Notes: generated by a model from the letters alone, not told the origin. DNA of 64,000 nt from JAWLHU01 sp041690255 (GCA_041690255.1 JAWLHU010000002.1:1-64000); one strand, 5' to 3'; shown: positions 25,305-34,086, counted from the first letter of the stretch. Program-made: numbers and translations.

Positions 25305-26570
25305 ATGACAGAGTCGTCCGCACGCGCAAGCGCATACTGTCCGGCGCTGCAGCAGGGTCTGCAGATCCGTCAACTCGACGCCGCCGGCAGTGAACCACAA
25401 TTCCTCGTGACCTTTGGTCCCCGCCGCTGGCGGGTGGGCTCGGAGACCTATCAGGTGATGCGCCTCTGCGACGGCACACGGACCCCGGGCCAGATCGCCC
25501 ATGCGCTCTGCGAAACCTCTGGGCAGCAGGTGCCGGAGCGGTTCATCCACCGGGTCCTCGATGAGGTCCTGATCCCCAACGGACTGCTGGTGGCCGGTCC
25601 CGACGGGAAGCCGCTCGCGGTCGCGCGAGCAGCCGCCCGCAGCCACCTCTCCCTGAAGGCGTCGTTCCTCTCTCCCGAGAGGCTCCGGGCCGTCACCCAG
25701 AGCCTCGCGCCCCTGTTTCACCCGGCTGCGGCCGCCTTCGTTGTGGCAGCAGCCCTGGTCATCCGGCTCCCCGCCCTGGAAGACCTGGCGGCGACGGCGG
25801 CCCGGGGGGCCTCATTTCTGACCGGGGGTGAGGGCTTTCTCGTCGTGGTTGCACTGATGATGTTCGGCCTCCTGTTTCACGAGTTGGGGCACGTCACCGC
25901 CTGCCGTCGCTTCGGGTGTGATCACGGCCCAATCGGGGTGGCCCTCTACCTGGTCTTTCCCGTCTTCTTTGCGGATGTGCGAGCCAGTTGGGAGCTTCCC
26001 CGCCGCCGCCGCCTGGTGGTCGATCTGGGCGGACTCTATTTCCAGACACTGATCAGCACGCTCTTGTACCTGGGCCATTCTGCATGGGGATGGGGCCCCT
26101 TCCTGACCGCAGCGCTTGGGCTTGACATGATGCTGATCGCCAACCTGTTTCCCTTCTTCAAGTGGGACGGCTACTGGGCGCTCTCCGACCTCTGCGGGGT
26201 GCCCAACCTCTCCCAGAAGGCGCGGGGACTGCTCTTCTCCCTGGTGACGCGCAGGCGCCCGGAGGGAATCGACCACCTGCCGCTGTTGACGCGCTGGTTC
26301 CTTTGGATGTACGGAGCCGCCATGCTGGGTATCACCCTGCTGTTTGTCGGGCTGCTCCTCCGCTACCTGCCGTCGGCCCTGGCTGAGTTTCCGGTAGCGG
26401 CCCAGGCCCTTCTGCACGGGATCGCCCGATTCAATGTGGATGCTGCCGCTTTTGCGCTGCTGCGATTGGTGAAGCTGTTGGGAATCGTGGGCGGCATCTC
26501 GCTCCTGAGCTGGCAGTGGATGCGCGAACTTCTAGCCAACAAACAGAGAAGACAGGGGGTCATGCGCTAA
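25305..26570 (+). CDS. M50-type membrane peptidase with PqqD-like N-terminus
   Basis: A 421-aa protein. Residues about 20-105 resemble a PqqD-type RiPP recognition element (VTFGPRRWRVGSETYQVMRLCDGTRTPGQIAHAL). Residues 135-421 carry several membrane segments, the zinc-protease motif FHELGHVTA (HExxH) and, further on, the YydH-like NLFPFFKWDGYWALSDL with the third-ligand Asp. YydH, in the Bacillus subtilis epipeptide cluster, is the closest named analogue. It may bind the leader through its N-terminus and cleave it at the membrane. ATG 25305 lies 2 bases after the upstream stop region; its own stop TAA shares one base with the next ATG. Confidence 0.85.
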   Translation: MTESSARASAYCPALQQGLQIRQLDAAGSEPQFLVTFGPRRWRVGSETYQVMRLCDGTRTPGQIAHALCETSGQQVPERFIHRVLDEVLIPNGLLVAGPDGKPLAVARAAARSHLSLKASFLSPERLRAVTQSLAPLFHPAAAAFVVAAALVIRLPALEDLAATAARGASFLTGGEGFLVVVALMMFGLLFHELGHVTACRRFGCDHGPIGVALYLVFPVFFADVRASWELPRRRRLVVDLGGLYFQTLISTLLYLGHSAWGWGPFLTAALGLDMMLIANLFPFFKWDGYWALSDLCGVPNLSQKARGLLFSLVTRRRPEGIDHLPLLTRWFLWMYGAAMLGITLLFVGLLLRYLPSALAEFPVAAQALLHGIARFNVDAAAFALLRLVKLLGIVGGISLLSWQWMRELLANKQRRQGVMR

Positions 26571-27733
26571 TGCGAGAGCGATCACAGTTTGTTGCCAGTG
26601 GCTGGTTCCTACCGACGTACTTCTGGCGAAATCGGCGACGGCTCCTGCCGATTCTGGTCGTCCTGGTACTCAGCGTCTTCGGGATCACGATCACGGGCGT
26701 GATCACCGGCTCCATTCAGAAGAGCCTGTTGCAGCGGACCGAGTCGTTTCGCACGCTGGTCTTCCTGCTGCCAAACTGGCGGCAGGGGGTGCGGGAAGTG
26801 CCCGCCGATCTGGCGGACCAGGTCGGGGCGGACTCGCGGGTCAAGGCTTCGTCCAGCGGCTATATCCTGGAGACGTACATGCCCAACCTGACGGGCGTGG
26901 TGCCCATTTTGCTGATCGGGGCCGATGAGCCCTTCCAGCAGAGCCTTTTCGCACAGGGTGACCTCCAGGTGGCCGAGGGTCGCCTTCCCGCCCCCGACGC
27001 GGCCGAGGTCGCCCTGCACGCCGCCGTTTTGAACGCTCGGGGACTCAAGGTGGGCGATTCGCTCGACCCGGCCGTGGACAGCCGCGAGCCGGTCTCGGAA
27101 AAGTTCAAGATCGTGGGGGCGCTGACTGGGGCCACGACAATCGGCATTCTCTCCGAGGAGTACCTCCGGAGCAGCCCGATCACCCCGGTCTCCCGCCGCG
27201 CACTGCTGATCCTGCCGGACCGCGAGCAGCAGAGCGCCCTGGAGCGGGACCTGTCGCAGTTGCCCCGCACGCAGGTGATCCCCTACACCTATGCACGGGA
27301 GATGGCCCGCTACCAGGCGGATGTCGGGAGCATGGACACGATCGTCTGGCTGATCAACGTGATTATCATTGCCGTTATCTCCTTCTCCGTCGGGCTGCTG
27401 AACATGATCTTCTTCATGCAGCGCCGAAATGAGATCGGCCTGCTGGCCGCCCTGGGCTACTCCAGGGGGTTTCTCATTCGCCGCAGCCTGGCGGAGTCGC
27501 TCACGCCAACAACCGTGGCGTGGGCCCTGGGTCTGGTCACCTCGGTCGTGATCTACGGCCTGCTCAATCGGTTCCTCCTGGCGGACTCAGGGGTTGCCCT
27601 GGCGCCGGTTGACCTGCGGGTGATCGGTTTTACGCTGCCCATCCCGCTGGCCGTGGGGCTCTTCGGAGCGGCGTCGGTCGTCTCGGCGCTTCGCAGGCTG
27701 GATCCGGTCCAGATCATTGAGAGGAGGGACTGA
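26570..27733 (+). CDS. FtsX/MacB-type ABC transporter permease
   Basis: A 387-aa permease with one N-terminal transmembrane helix (ILVVLVLSVFGITITGVI), a large extracytoplasmic domain of about 230 residues, and three C-terminal helices containing a FtsX-family segment (NEIGLLAALGYSRGFLIRRSLAESL). It works with the ATPase encoded 3 bases downstream to move a peptide or lipid across or out of the membrane, probably export of, or immunity to, the cluster product. ATG 26570 overlaps the stop of the M50 gene by one base and follows AGGGGGTCATGCGC. Confidence 0.87.
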   Translation: MRERSQFVASGWFLPTYFWRNRRRLLPILVVLVLSVFGITITGVITGSIQKSLLQRTESFRTLVFLLPNWRQGVREVPADLADQVGADSRVKASSSGYILETYMPNLTGVVPILLIGADEPFQQSLFAQGDLQVAEGRLPAPDAAEVALHAAVLNARGLKVGDSLDPAVDSREPVSEKFKIVGALTGATTIGILSEEYLRSSPITPVSRRALLILPDREQQSALERDLSQLPRTQVIPYTYAREMARYQADVGSMDTIVWLINVIIIAVISFSVGLLNMIFFMQRRNEIGLLAALGYSRGFLIRRSLAESLTPTTVAWALGLVTSVVIYGLLNRFLLADSGVALAPVDLRVIGFTLPIPLAVGLFGAASVVSALRRLDPVQIIERRD

Positions 27734-27735
27734 GG

Positions 27736-28449
27736 ATGCTGAAGGCGACGAACCTGGAGCTCTCCTACCGCGATGGCAGCGGCATGCAGCCCGTCTTCTC
27801 CGGGATCAACCTGGAGCTTCCGGCCCGTGGACTCACCGCCATTGTGGGGCCGTCTGGATCGGGAAAGTCCTCCTTGCTCTACGTGCTGGCCGGCCTCCGG
27901 CAGCCCACCGGCGGCTCTGTCGAGCTGGACGGCCAGAGCTATGCGAGCCTTGGGCCCAAAGGGCTGGAACGTCTGCGCCGTCAGCGCTACGGCTTCGTCT
28001 TTCAGCAGCACTTCCTGGTGCCGTACATGACCGTGCTGCAAAACGTCCTGGTAGGAGCCCCGCGGCCGGATCCCTCCTACATAGCCAGGGCGAAGGAACT
28101 GCTCGGGCAGCTTGGCCTGGAGCAGTACCGCGATCGGGTGCCGACGGCCCTCTCCGGCGGCGAGCGGCAGCGGGTGGCTCTCGCCCGGGCCCTGGTGAAC
28201 AATCCGATCCTCCTCTTCGCCGATGAACCCACCGCCTCGCTGGATCAGGACCGCGCCCAGCAGGTGATGGAGTTGCTGCGCAGCTTTGCCTCGCAGTGCG
28301 CTGTGGTCCTGGTCACCCATGACCTGTCGCTGCTCGGGCCGGGCGAACGCGTCTGCGAGTTGCGCAATGGCTCCCTCTCAGACGGCGGGGAGAGACCGGG
28401 CAGTCAGAGGCCTGAGTCGGGCCGCCTCTCCTCGGTGCAGAGCCTATGA
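27736..28449 (+). CDS. MacB/LolD-type ABC transporter ATP-binding protein
   Basis: A 237-aa ATPase of the MacB/LolD branch with Walker A GPSGSGKSSL, Q-loop FVFQQHFLVPYMT, signature LSGGERQRVALARAL, Walker B LLFADEPTASLD and switch His in LVTHDLSL. The last 30 residues are a Ser/Arg/Pro-rich extension. It energises the upstream permease. The start ATG 27736 follows GAGAGGAGGGACTGAGG. The stop overlaps the next gene's start codon (ATGA), so the 501-aa protein is co-translated with the transporter. Confidence 0.9.
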   Translation: MLKATNLELSYRDGSGMQPVFSGINLELPARGLTAIVGPSGSGKSSLLYVLAGLRQPTGGSVELDGQSYASLGPKGLERLRRQRYGFVFQQHFLVPYMTVLQNVLVGAPRPDPSYIARAKELLGQLGLEQYRDRVPTALSGGERQRVALARALVNNPILLFADEPTASLDQDRAQQVMELLRSFASQCAVVLVTHDLSLLGPGERVCELRNGSLSDGGERPGSQRPESGRLSSVQSL

Positions 28450-29951
28450 AGATCCGCCTGGAGGGACTGCCGGCGGTCGAGTTGATCGCCGCACTTTACA
28501 GCATGGTGCGGCGCAGGCGAAAGGGCGACGCTCCCGTGGGCGCAGTGAGTGAGGCCTGGCTGGCAGGGGGGGCGCTGCAGGAGCACCCTGCCGTGGCCAT
28601 GACCCTGGCCTTCTGGGCCTTGGGGTTCGACCTGTCGTCCGCCGCCCGGCTTGCGTTGCACCACGGCCCCATGCCCGCCTTCCAGCAACGGCAGCCCTAC
28701 CAGGAGAGCCTGCTTGGGCGGGTGCCGGCGAAGCGAATGGCCGAGCTGTTCGATCTGCCGCCCTCGCCCCAGGCGGTCTTGCAGACCTATGCTGACGTGC
28801 TGCGCGAATACTGGAGGCTGAGCAACTTCCAGGCCGTTTTAGACGGCCTGGAGGCCGACGCCCGCGCCGCTGCCCAGCGGCTTGGCCCCATGCTGCCGGA
28901 CCAGGAGGAGGTTGACTCCCTCCGCTTCCTGTTGCAGGGGCGGAGTCTGCCTGACCTGTGGGTGGTTCCCATCCTCTTCACCATCTTCGAGGAGCGGGCG
29001 GGAATCGACCTGGATTCTGAGCTCTGCCTGATGCTGGGAGTGCCGGGGCCGCAGGTTGCACCCGGTCGAGGCCGATACGCCCTCTCCATGGGCCTGCGGT
29101 ACCACCTGCTGGCCAAGGCCGTGGGGCCGCTGTTGGAGGCACATCGCCCGGCGCTCGCCCGGTCGGAAGGGCTGTTCTCCCTGCTGGAGGACAAGGGGCT
29201 CGGCCCCAACGAGCGAGACTGGTTCCGCCTGGTAATGCGTCAGATCGTCTTCGGCCTCAGCTACTGGGTAGAGGCCAGGCGACACCCCCCGGAGTGGGAG
29301 CGGGCGACCAGCCGGTACACGGCGGGAGGACCGCTGCACCTGCTACCCTGGTTCTCCGGGCAGATTCAGGTCTACCTCAACGAGCGCCCGGAGCCAGACC
29401 TGGGCGAACTGACCGAACGCCTTGTCACCCGACTGGCTGATGAGCAGGCAGAAATACGCAGGAACCTGGCCTATCGTCCCTTCCCTGAGTCGCTGCGAGG
29501 CGCCTTCTCGCCCTATTGGCAGAGGCGGGAGACCGTCCTGGTGCTGCCCCCGGCGGACCGGGGGGCGAACCGGCTGTTGGAGGTTGCTGAGCGCCAGTGG
29601 CAGCGCAGGCTGCCGGTGATCTACGCCGACGGCCAGACCCCCCTTCCCGATGAGGCCAACCTGGTGCTCTACGGTTCGCCGGCCTCCAACCCGGCGTTGA
29701 AGGAATCCCTGGAGTGGCTCAGCCAGCACCGGGCTGCGAGGGCGGGTCTCTCCTTGCATGCTGATCTCGCCGCGGGGTGCCAGGTGATCGCTGCCTGTGA
29801 GCATCCGACGAACGCCGGCGCCTTCCTCTATGTTCACACGGCGGATGATCCCGCGCACATCAGCCCGATGCCGGAGCTGCGGGCGTCCGACATCGGGTAT
29901 GTGCTGGTGGGGTCGGACGGCGCCCTGCGTCGCGGCTCCTGGCCCGTCTGA
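28446..29951 (+). CDS. Unknown 501-aa protein, last gene of the cluster
   Basis: A soluble, helix-rich protein with no signal peptide that I cannot assign. The N-terminal two-thirds has many Leu/Arg/Glu helices. The C-terminal 150 residues look alpha/beta: LVLPPADRGANRLLEVAE, NLVLYGSPASNPAL and GAFLYVHTADDP, the middle phrase resembling a segment found at the end of some serine-peptidase-like proteins, but no Ser-His-Asp triad is clear. The ATG overlaps the ATPase stop (ATGA), so it is produced with the exporter and probably acts in the same pathway (immunity, maturation or transport). No further gene of the cluster follows on this strand. Confidence 0.75.
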   Translation: MKIRLEGLPAVELIAALYSMVRRRRKGDAPVGAVSEAWLAGGALQEHPAVAMTLAFWALGFDLSSAARLALHHGPMPAFQQRQPYQESLLGRVPAKRMAELFDLPPSPQAVLQTYADVLREYWRLSNFQAVLDGLEADARAAAQRLGPMLPDQEEVDSLRFLLQGRSLPDLWVVPILFTIFEERAGIDLDSELCLMLGVPGPQVAPGRGRYALSMGLRYHLLAKAVGPLLEAHRPALARSEGLFSLLEDKGLGPNERDWFRLVMRQIVFGLSYWVEARRHPPEWERATSRYTAGGPLHLLPWFSGQIQVYLNERPEPDLGELTERLVTRLADEQAEIRRNLAYRPFPESLRGAFSPYWQRRETVLVLPPADRGANRLLEVAERQWQRRLPVIYADGQTPLPDEANLVLYGSPASNPALKESLEWLSQHRAARAGLSLHADLAAGCQVIAACEHPTNAGAFLYVHTADDPAHISPMPELRASDIGYVLVGSDGALRRGSWPV

Positions 29952-29988
29952 TCGGAGCCGGTCGTTCCACGCAGGATGCGCCGCTTAT

Positions 29989-31404
29989 TCAGCGTGCGTC
30001 CGTCTCGCCGGCCGCTACGTTGACCAGCCGGGAGAGGAGCTCCTTTCGGTTCTCGACGCCCACCTTATGCAGGATGTTGCGCACGTGAAACTTGACCGTG
30101 TGGCGGGAGATATAGAGGGTCGTTGCGATCTCGGCGTCGCCGGCCCCCTTGATCAGCAGGTCGTAGACCGCCCGCTCCGACTGTGTCAGGCTGGTGGGCG
30201 GTGCCAGCGGGCTGGCCGCACTCTCACCGGGCTGGGGCGCAACGGGTGCGGCGGTCGTGGCGTTTGTGGACGACGGGACAGGCTCGCTCTGCGCCCCGTC
30301 GCGTGCGGCAGTGGGGATGATCAGGAAGAGCAGGGCGGCGCCGGTCAGCAGGAAGATCGGACTCGGCATGACCGTCCCCAGGCTGGCGCTGGTCAGGTTG
30401 GCCAGGGCAATCAGGATCAGGGCGTACCCCCAGCCCAGGCCGACCGCCTTCCGGGCGCCGATCGTACGCTGGACCCGCCAGATATAGTGCCAGTAGAAAA
30501 GGTCACCCGCAGCCCGCCCCAGCAGGAAGAACCCACGGTAGATGTTGTCGAGGCCGCCGGCGGCAAGGGTCGCGACCATGAGGGCGATCCCGAGGAGACT
30601 GAGGCTGTACAGGGCGATGGTCGCAGGGCGGTCCCGCCTGGCGCGGTCACCGATCAGGATGATGCCCAGGCTGTAGAGGAGCGCCTCGACCACGGGGCGC
30701 CACTGCCATTCATCCCCCGGCGTGGCCGAGAGGATATGGTACCAGAGGCCGGCCACGAAGAAGGTGCCGAGGGCGAAGAAGATGCCGGGGAGATACCGGT
30801 CCAGCTGCAGAGGCCTGGCGGGTACCCGGGCTGTGGGTTCGGGTTGACCGGGCGTCTGGATCAGCCGGTCGATCGCGTTTGCGCCGTAGAGGACCAGGGC
30901 TGCAACGAGGGCGAGGCCGATGGCCTTCACCGCGGGTGCGCCCGCCTGGGCGGCGGAGATCCCCGCCACCATGAGGTAGGCGCCGCCCATCCCCGTGATG
31001 ATCGTGCCGATCGGATCGGGAGTCCGAGCGAAGGCGCCCGACCAGAGAATGGTCAGGTAGGCGGTGAGCAGGGCCATGGCGATGATCGTCTCGGTGGCGA
31101 ACCGCAGGGCAATGACCGGCGCAGCGGCGTAGAATAGGGTGATGATCGCAAGCAGGCTTCCCGCCCAGCGACCGAGGCCCGGCCGGATCAGGAGCGGCTT
31201 TGGCATAAAGGCGAAGAGCAGGAGCGCTCCTCCCTGGGTGAAGACGAAGAGGAGGCCCAGGGTGGGGGCGGCCCCGCCGGTGACGGCGAAGAGGAGGGGA
31301 CCGAAGAAGGGAAAGGTCAGGAGCCAGCCAAACAGTGCTCCCAGAGCCAGGCCGATGTGGGCGGCAGAGGGGCCAGCCAGCGGTCTTTGCTCGGCGGCGA
31401 GCAT
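29989..31404 (-). CDS. Membrane-anchored LuxR-type regulator
   Basis: A 471-aa protein. Residues 1-380 contain about twelve hydrophobic segments, followed by an Ala/Pro linker and a LuxR/GerE HTH (LTQSERAVYDLLIKGAGDAEIATTLYISRHTVKFHVRNILHKVG, residues about 402-446). DNA binding from the membrane, sensing a lipophilic or envelope signal, is implied. ATG 31404 follows GGAGGAGAGAAACC. It is convergent with the peptide cluster's last gene, 37 bases away, and is the only regulator adjacent to that cluster, so regulation of the cluster is a reasonable but untested inference. Confidence 0.85.
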   Translation of the reverse strand: MLAAEQRPLAGPSAAHIGLALGALFGWLLTFPFFGPLLFAVTGGAAPTLGLLFVFTQGGALLLFAFMPKPLLIRPGLGRWAGSLLAIITLFYAAAPVIALRFATETIIAMALLTAYLTILWSGAFARTPDPIGTIITGMGGAYLMVAGISAAQAGAPAVKAIGLALVAALVLYGANAIDRLIQTPGQPEPTARVPARPLQLDRYLPGIFFALGTFFVAGLWYHILSATPGDEWQWRPVVEALLYSLGIILIGDRARRDRPATIALYSLSLLGIALMVATLAAGGLDNIYRGFFLLGRAAGDLFYWHYIWRVQRTIGARKAVGLGWGYALILIALANLTSASLGTVMPSPIFLLTGAALLFLIIPTAARDGAQSEPVPSSTNATTAAPVAPQPGESAASPLAPPTSLTQSERAVYDLLIKGAGDAEIATTLYISRHTVKFHVRNILHKVGVENRKELLSRLVNVAAGETDAR

Positions 31405-31510
31405 GGTTTCTCTCCTCCAGACTCTCGGGAAGGTGCTGACTAGAGTGTTCTCCGAAGGGCCTGACAATCCTTCGTATCCTACTGTTCGTGAAACGCGGAA
31501 GCGCGAAAGA

Positions 31511-31537
31511 GGGCGGCAGACCTGAAGGTCGCCGCCC
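31511..31537 (-). terminator. Terminator between small ORF and LuxR gene
   Basis: GGGCGGC-A-GACCT (31511-31523) / AGGTC-GCCGCCC (31526-31537). On the minus strand it is followed by CTCTTTC. It would end the transcript of the small ORF at 31554-31682. Confidence 0.6.
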
Positions 31538-31553
31538 GGTTGATCATCGCTTG

Positions 31554-31682
31554 TCAGATGCGCCAGGGCCCACAGTTGCAGATCATCTTGGTGGTCTGCT
31601 CCCAGCGGACCTCATCGATGGTAGAGTAGCGATTCGTCAGCAGTCCGAGGATCAGTCCGGCCACAACGAAGAGTGTAGTCAT
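31554..31682 (-). CDS. Small 42-aa membrane-type peptide
   Basis: A short ORF with an excellent AAGGAGG 8 bases before ATG 31682. The N-terminus MTTLFVVAGLILGLL is hydrophobic, and the C-terminus ends in a compact Cys/Trp tail, TKMICNCGPWRI. It is followed by a terminator and lies just upstream of the membrane LuxR gene. It could be a membrane microprotein or a second small peptide; no homologue is recognised. Its start signal and terminator make it more than a chance ORF. Confidence 0.5.
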   Translation of the reverse strand: MTTLFVVAGLILGLLTNRYSTIDEVRWEQTTKMICNCGPWRI

Positions 31683-31824
31683 CTCGGCAGCCTCCTTCGG
31701 TCGATCTCACCAGGTTGTTTGCTCTGGCTTCATCGTACCCGGAAGAGGGGGTGGGCCACATCGCACGGGAGCGTGATTGGTGGCGGTCCGGTGGTCAGAG
31801 AGCGGCATCGTACCTGGGGACGAG

Positions 31825-33114
31825 TCAGCGCGGCCGGAGGGTGGGGAAGAGGATCACCTCACGGATTGCCGTGGCCCCGGTCAGGAGCATGACCAGCCGA
31901 TCCACACCGATACCCAGACCCCCAGTGGGGGGCAGTCCGACCTCCAGGGCATTGAGGAACTCCTGGTCGAAGGGGTGCGCCTCCTGGTCCCCGTCTGAAT
32001 GGTGGACTGCCTGGGCCTCGAACCGCGTGCGCTGATCGTCCGGGTCGGTCAACTCGGAGAAGGCGTTGGCCACCTCTCGCCCCTCCACATAGAGATCAAA
32101 CCGCTCGGTCAGGCGGTGGTCGGCCGGGTCCCGGCGGGCCAGTGGCGAGGTCTCGACCGGATGCTCCAGCACGAAGGTCGGTTGGATCATTCGCTCCTCG
32201 GCGTACTGCTCAAAGAGTTCCGCCAGGATCCCGCCCCAGGTGGTCGCCTCGACCGCCAGGCCGGTTTGGGCACAGGCCTGCCGGGCCTCGGCATCGGTAT
32301 CGATGGCTGCAAAGTCCAGCCCGGTTGCCTCCTGCACCGCCGCAATCATGCTGACGCGCCGGAACGGTGGCTCCAGGTCGATGGCGCCGGCCTGGAGGGA
32401 GCCGTTCGCCGCCAGGGCCGCAGCCCGCACGAGCCGCTCCGTCAGGTCCATCATCTCCCGGTAGCCGGCGAAGGCCTGATAGGCTTCCAGCGAGGTGAAC
32501 TCCGGGTTGTGGCGGGTGGAGAGTCCTTCATTACGGAAGACCCGTCCGATCTCGTAGACCCGCTCCAATCCGCCCACCACTAACCGCTTAAGATGAAGTT
32601 CGGTGGCGATGCGTAGGGCCATGGGCTGGTCGAGGGCGTTATGGTGCGTCACGAAGGGGCGGGCGGCGGCGCCGCCGGCGAGGGGCAGCAGGACCGGGGT
32701 CTCCACCTCAAGGAAGCCGGCGTCGTCCAGGGTGTGGCGGAGCGCCGTAATCACGCGAGCCCGCGCCTCGAAGATTGCCCGGCTCTCGGGATTGGCCAGC
32801 AGGTCGAGGTGGCGCGAGCGGTAGCGCTCCTCGGTGTCCCGAAGGCCACCGTGCCTGTCGGGGAGCGGGCGGAGCGACTTGGTCAGGAGGATGAGTTCTC
32901 TCACCCGGACCGAGAGCTCACCGGTGCGGGTCCGCATGAGCTGCCCTTCGGCGCCGAGGATATCCCCCAGGTCGAGGTTGGCCCAGACCAGCTGTGAGGC
33001 CCGGTCCAGCCCGGCCAGGCGCAGGTAGAGCTGGATCTGCCCCGAGCCGTCCTGCAGGTGGGCGAAGCCTGCCTTACCGTGGGGTTGGCAAAAAGAAAAC
33101 GCTCCCGTCCCCAC
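31825..33114 (-). pseudogene. lysS: 5'-truncated lysyl-tRNA synthetase
   Basis: The ORF is clearly class II LysRS from GKAGFAHLQDGSGQIQL (OB-fold) to the C-terminus, with motif 2 (RVFRNEGLSTRHNPEFTSLE) and motif 3 (GLGIGVDRLVMLL). About the first 60-70 residues of the anticodon-binding OB domain, the start codon and the SD are missing. The sequence upstream of GKAGF is the terminator stem and T-run of a T-box leader, so the apparent start (GTG at 33112-33114) lies inside that hairpin and has no SD. A deletion has joined leader to mid-gene. It is probably non-functional, and another lysyl-tRNA synthetase should exist elsewhere in the genome. An assembly error is the alternative. Confidence 0.8.
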
Positions 33115-33432
33115 TGAAGGGACGAGAGCGCAGCTCCCGCGTTACCACCCAACTTGGCCGCCATGCGTGCGGCCCGCCTCACCCGGTACGGCTCTGCTGA
33201 AGGGCAGAGGTTATACCTTGCTCCCGGTATCGGGGGAGAAACCGTCCTCGCCTACTGCACCGGCCTCGTTCATAGCGCTGGTGGTTCGGGGGCAGCTCCG
33301 AGGCCTTATACCCTGACGGCTCGCGGTCGGAACTTGCACCATGCGTTCCGCTCTCTGCGCCGGTTGCGGTCAGGGCAGCGCACCGGTCTTAGCCGGGTGC
33401 GCCCTCTTCATCGCTTTGTCGTGGCTATATTG
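33090..33432 (-). promoter_or_regulatory. T-box leader of lysS
   Basis: On the minus strand this reads AAGCGATGAAGAGG at the start of stem I, an AG-bulge/GGTGCAAG-like distal loop, and the T-box sequence TTGGGTGGTAACGCGGG (complement of 33136-33152). Then comes a terminator stem GCTCTCGTCCC / GGGGACGGGAGC (33101-33129) with the T-run TTTTCTTTTT (33090-33099). An AAG (complement of 33305-33307) lies in a stem I internal loop and is followed by a purine, compatible with a lysine specifier, but my folding is by eye. The adjoining gene begins directly after the T-run without an SD. Confidence 0.85.
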
Positions 33433-33441
33433 AGAGGAATG

Positions 33442-33981
33442 TTACAACGGCCGGTGCGGGGCTGTCAACCCCTGTGTTTGCAACTCCGCCATCAGGCGGA
33501 GGGCGGTGCCGTCGAAGGGGAAGGCCAGGGCATCGACCAGGGCCATCAGTTCGGCGAGTGCTCCCCGGGCGGTCTCGACTAACGAGGGCGGATAACCCCA
33601 GGCGACCGTGTGCTCGGCGAACTCGTCCTCATCATCGACCGTGTAGGAAAGGTCCGGCCCAACGATCAGGTCCAGGTCGAGATCGACCCAGGTGAGCCTG
33701 CCATCCTCCAGGGTCGGGGGAAGGGCAACGTTGCAGTAGTAGCGGCGGAGGGAGCCGTCGGGGTAGAAGCCGGCAAAGACGTTATAGTGGCGGTCGGGGA
33801 AGTAGAAGTCGATCACCGGGTTCTCCAGTGCCATGTCTATGCTCCGCCCCGGGTGGAGCAGCCGCCGGCCGGGCGGCCCGTACAGGGTGATCACCTCATG
33901 GGTCTGGGCCAGGAGCAGGGTCGGGTAGCTGTAGTGCTTGTCGCCGTTGTACTTCATGGTCTGGACGTAGATCTCTTGCAT
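33442..33981 (-). CDS. DUF402 family protein
   Basis: A 179-aa DUF402 protein, with the family's YSYPTLLLAQTHEVITLYGPPGR, the YFPDRHYNVFAGFYPDGSLRRYYCN segment and the acidic WVDLDLDLIVGPD stretch that contributes metal ligands. Characterised relatives hydrolyse nucleoside di- or triphosphates. ATG 33981 is chosen because GGGGAGGACGATC precedes it. It ends 10 bases before the T-box leader region on the same strand. The substrate is not evident. Confidence 0.8.
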   Translation of the reverse strand: MQEIYVQTMKYNGDKHYSYPTLLLAQTHEVITLYGPPGRRLLHPGRSIDMALENPVIDFYFPDRHYNVFAGFYPDGSLRRYYCNVALPPTLEDGRLTWVDLDLDLIVGPDLSYTVDDEDEFAEHTVAWGYPPSLVETARGALAELMALVDALAFPFDGTALRLMAELQTQGLTAPHRPL

Positions 33982-34086
33982 GATCGTCCTCCCCGTTATC
34001 GCTCTACTGCAAGGTAGACGAGCCGGAGGTTCGACTAGTTCCGGCCCGGGAACGGGCAGACTGTGGATCGTGGGAGGGATTGGCGC

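Noticed and set aside
25812..26417. Minus-strand frames inside the M50 peptidase gene
   Set aside because: They are antisense shadows of a well-supported plus-strand protein with an HExxH motif and carry no SD.
33301..33330. Alanine (GCT) specifier in the lysS T-box
   Set aside because: GCT precedes GCCCCCGAACC as ATG does in the metG leader, so it was considered. The AAG in the loop below GTCAGGG fits the adjacent lysS gene and is followed by a purine. The specifier is left as uncertain.
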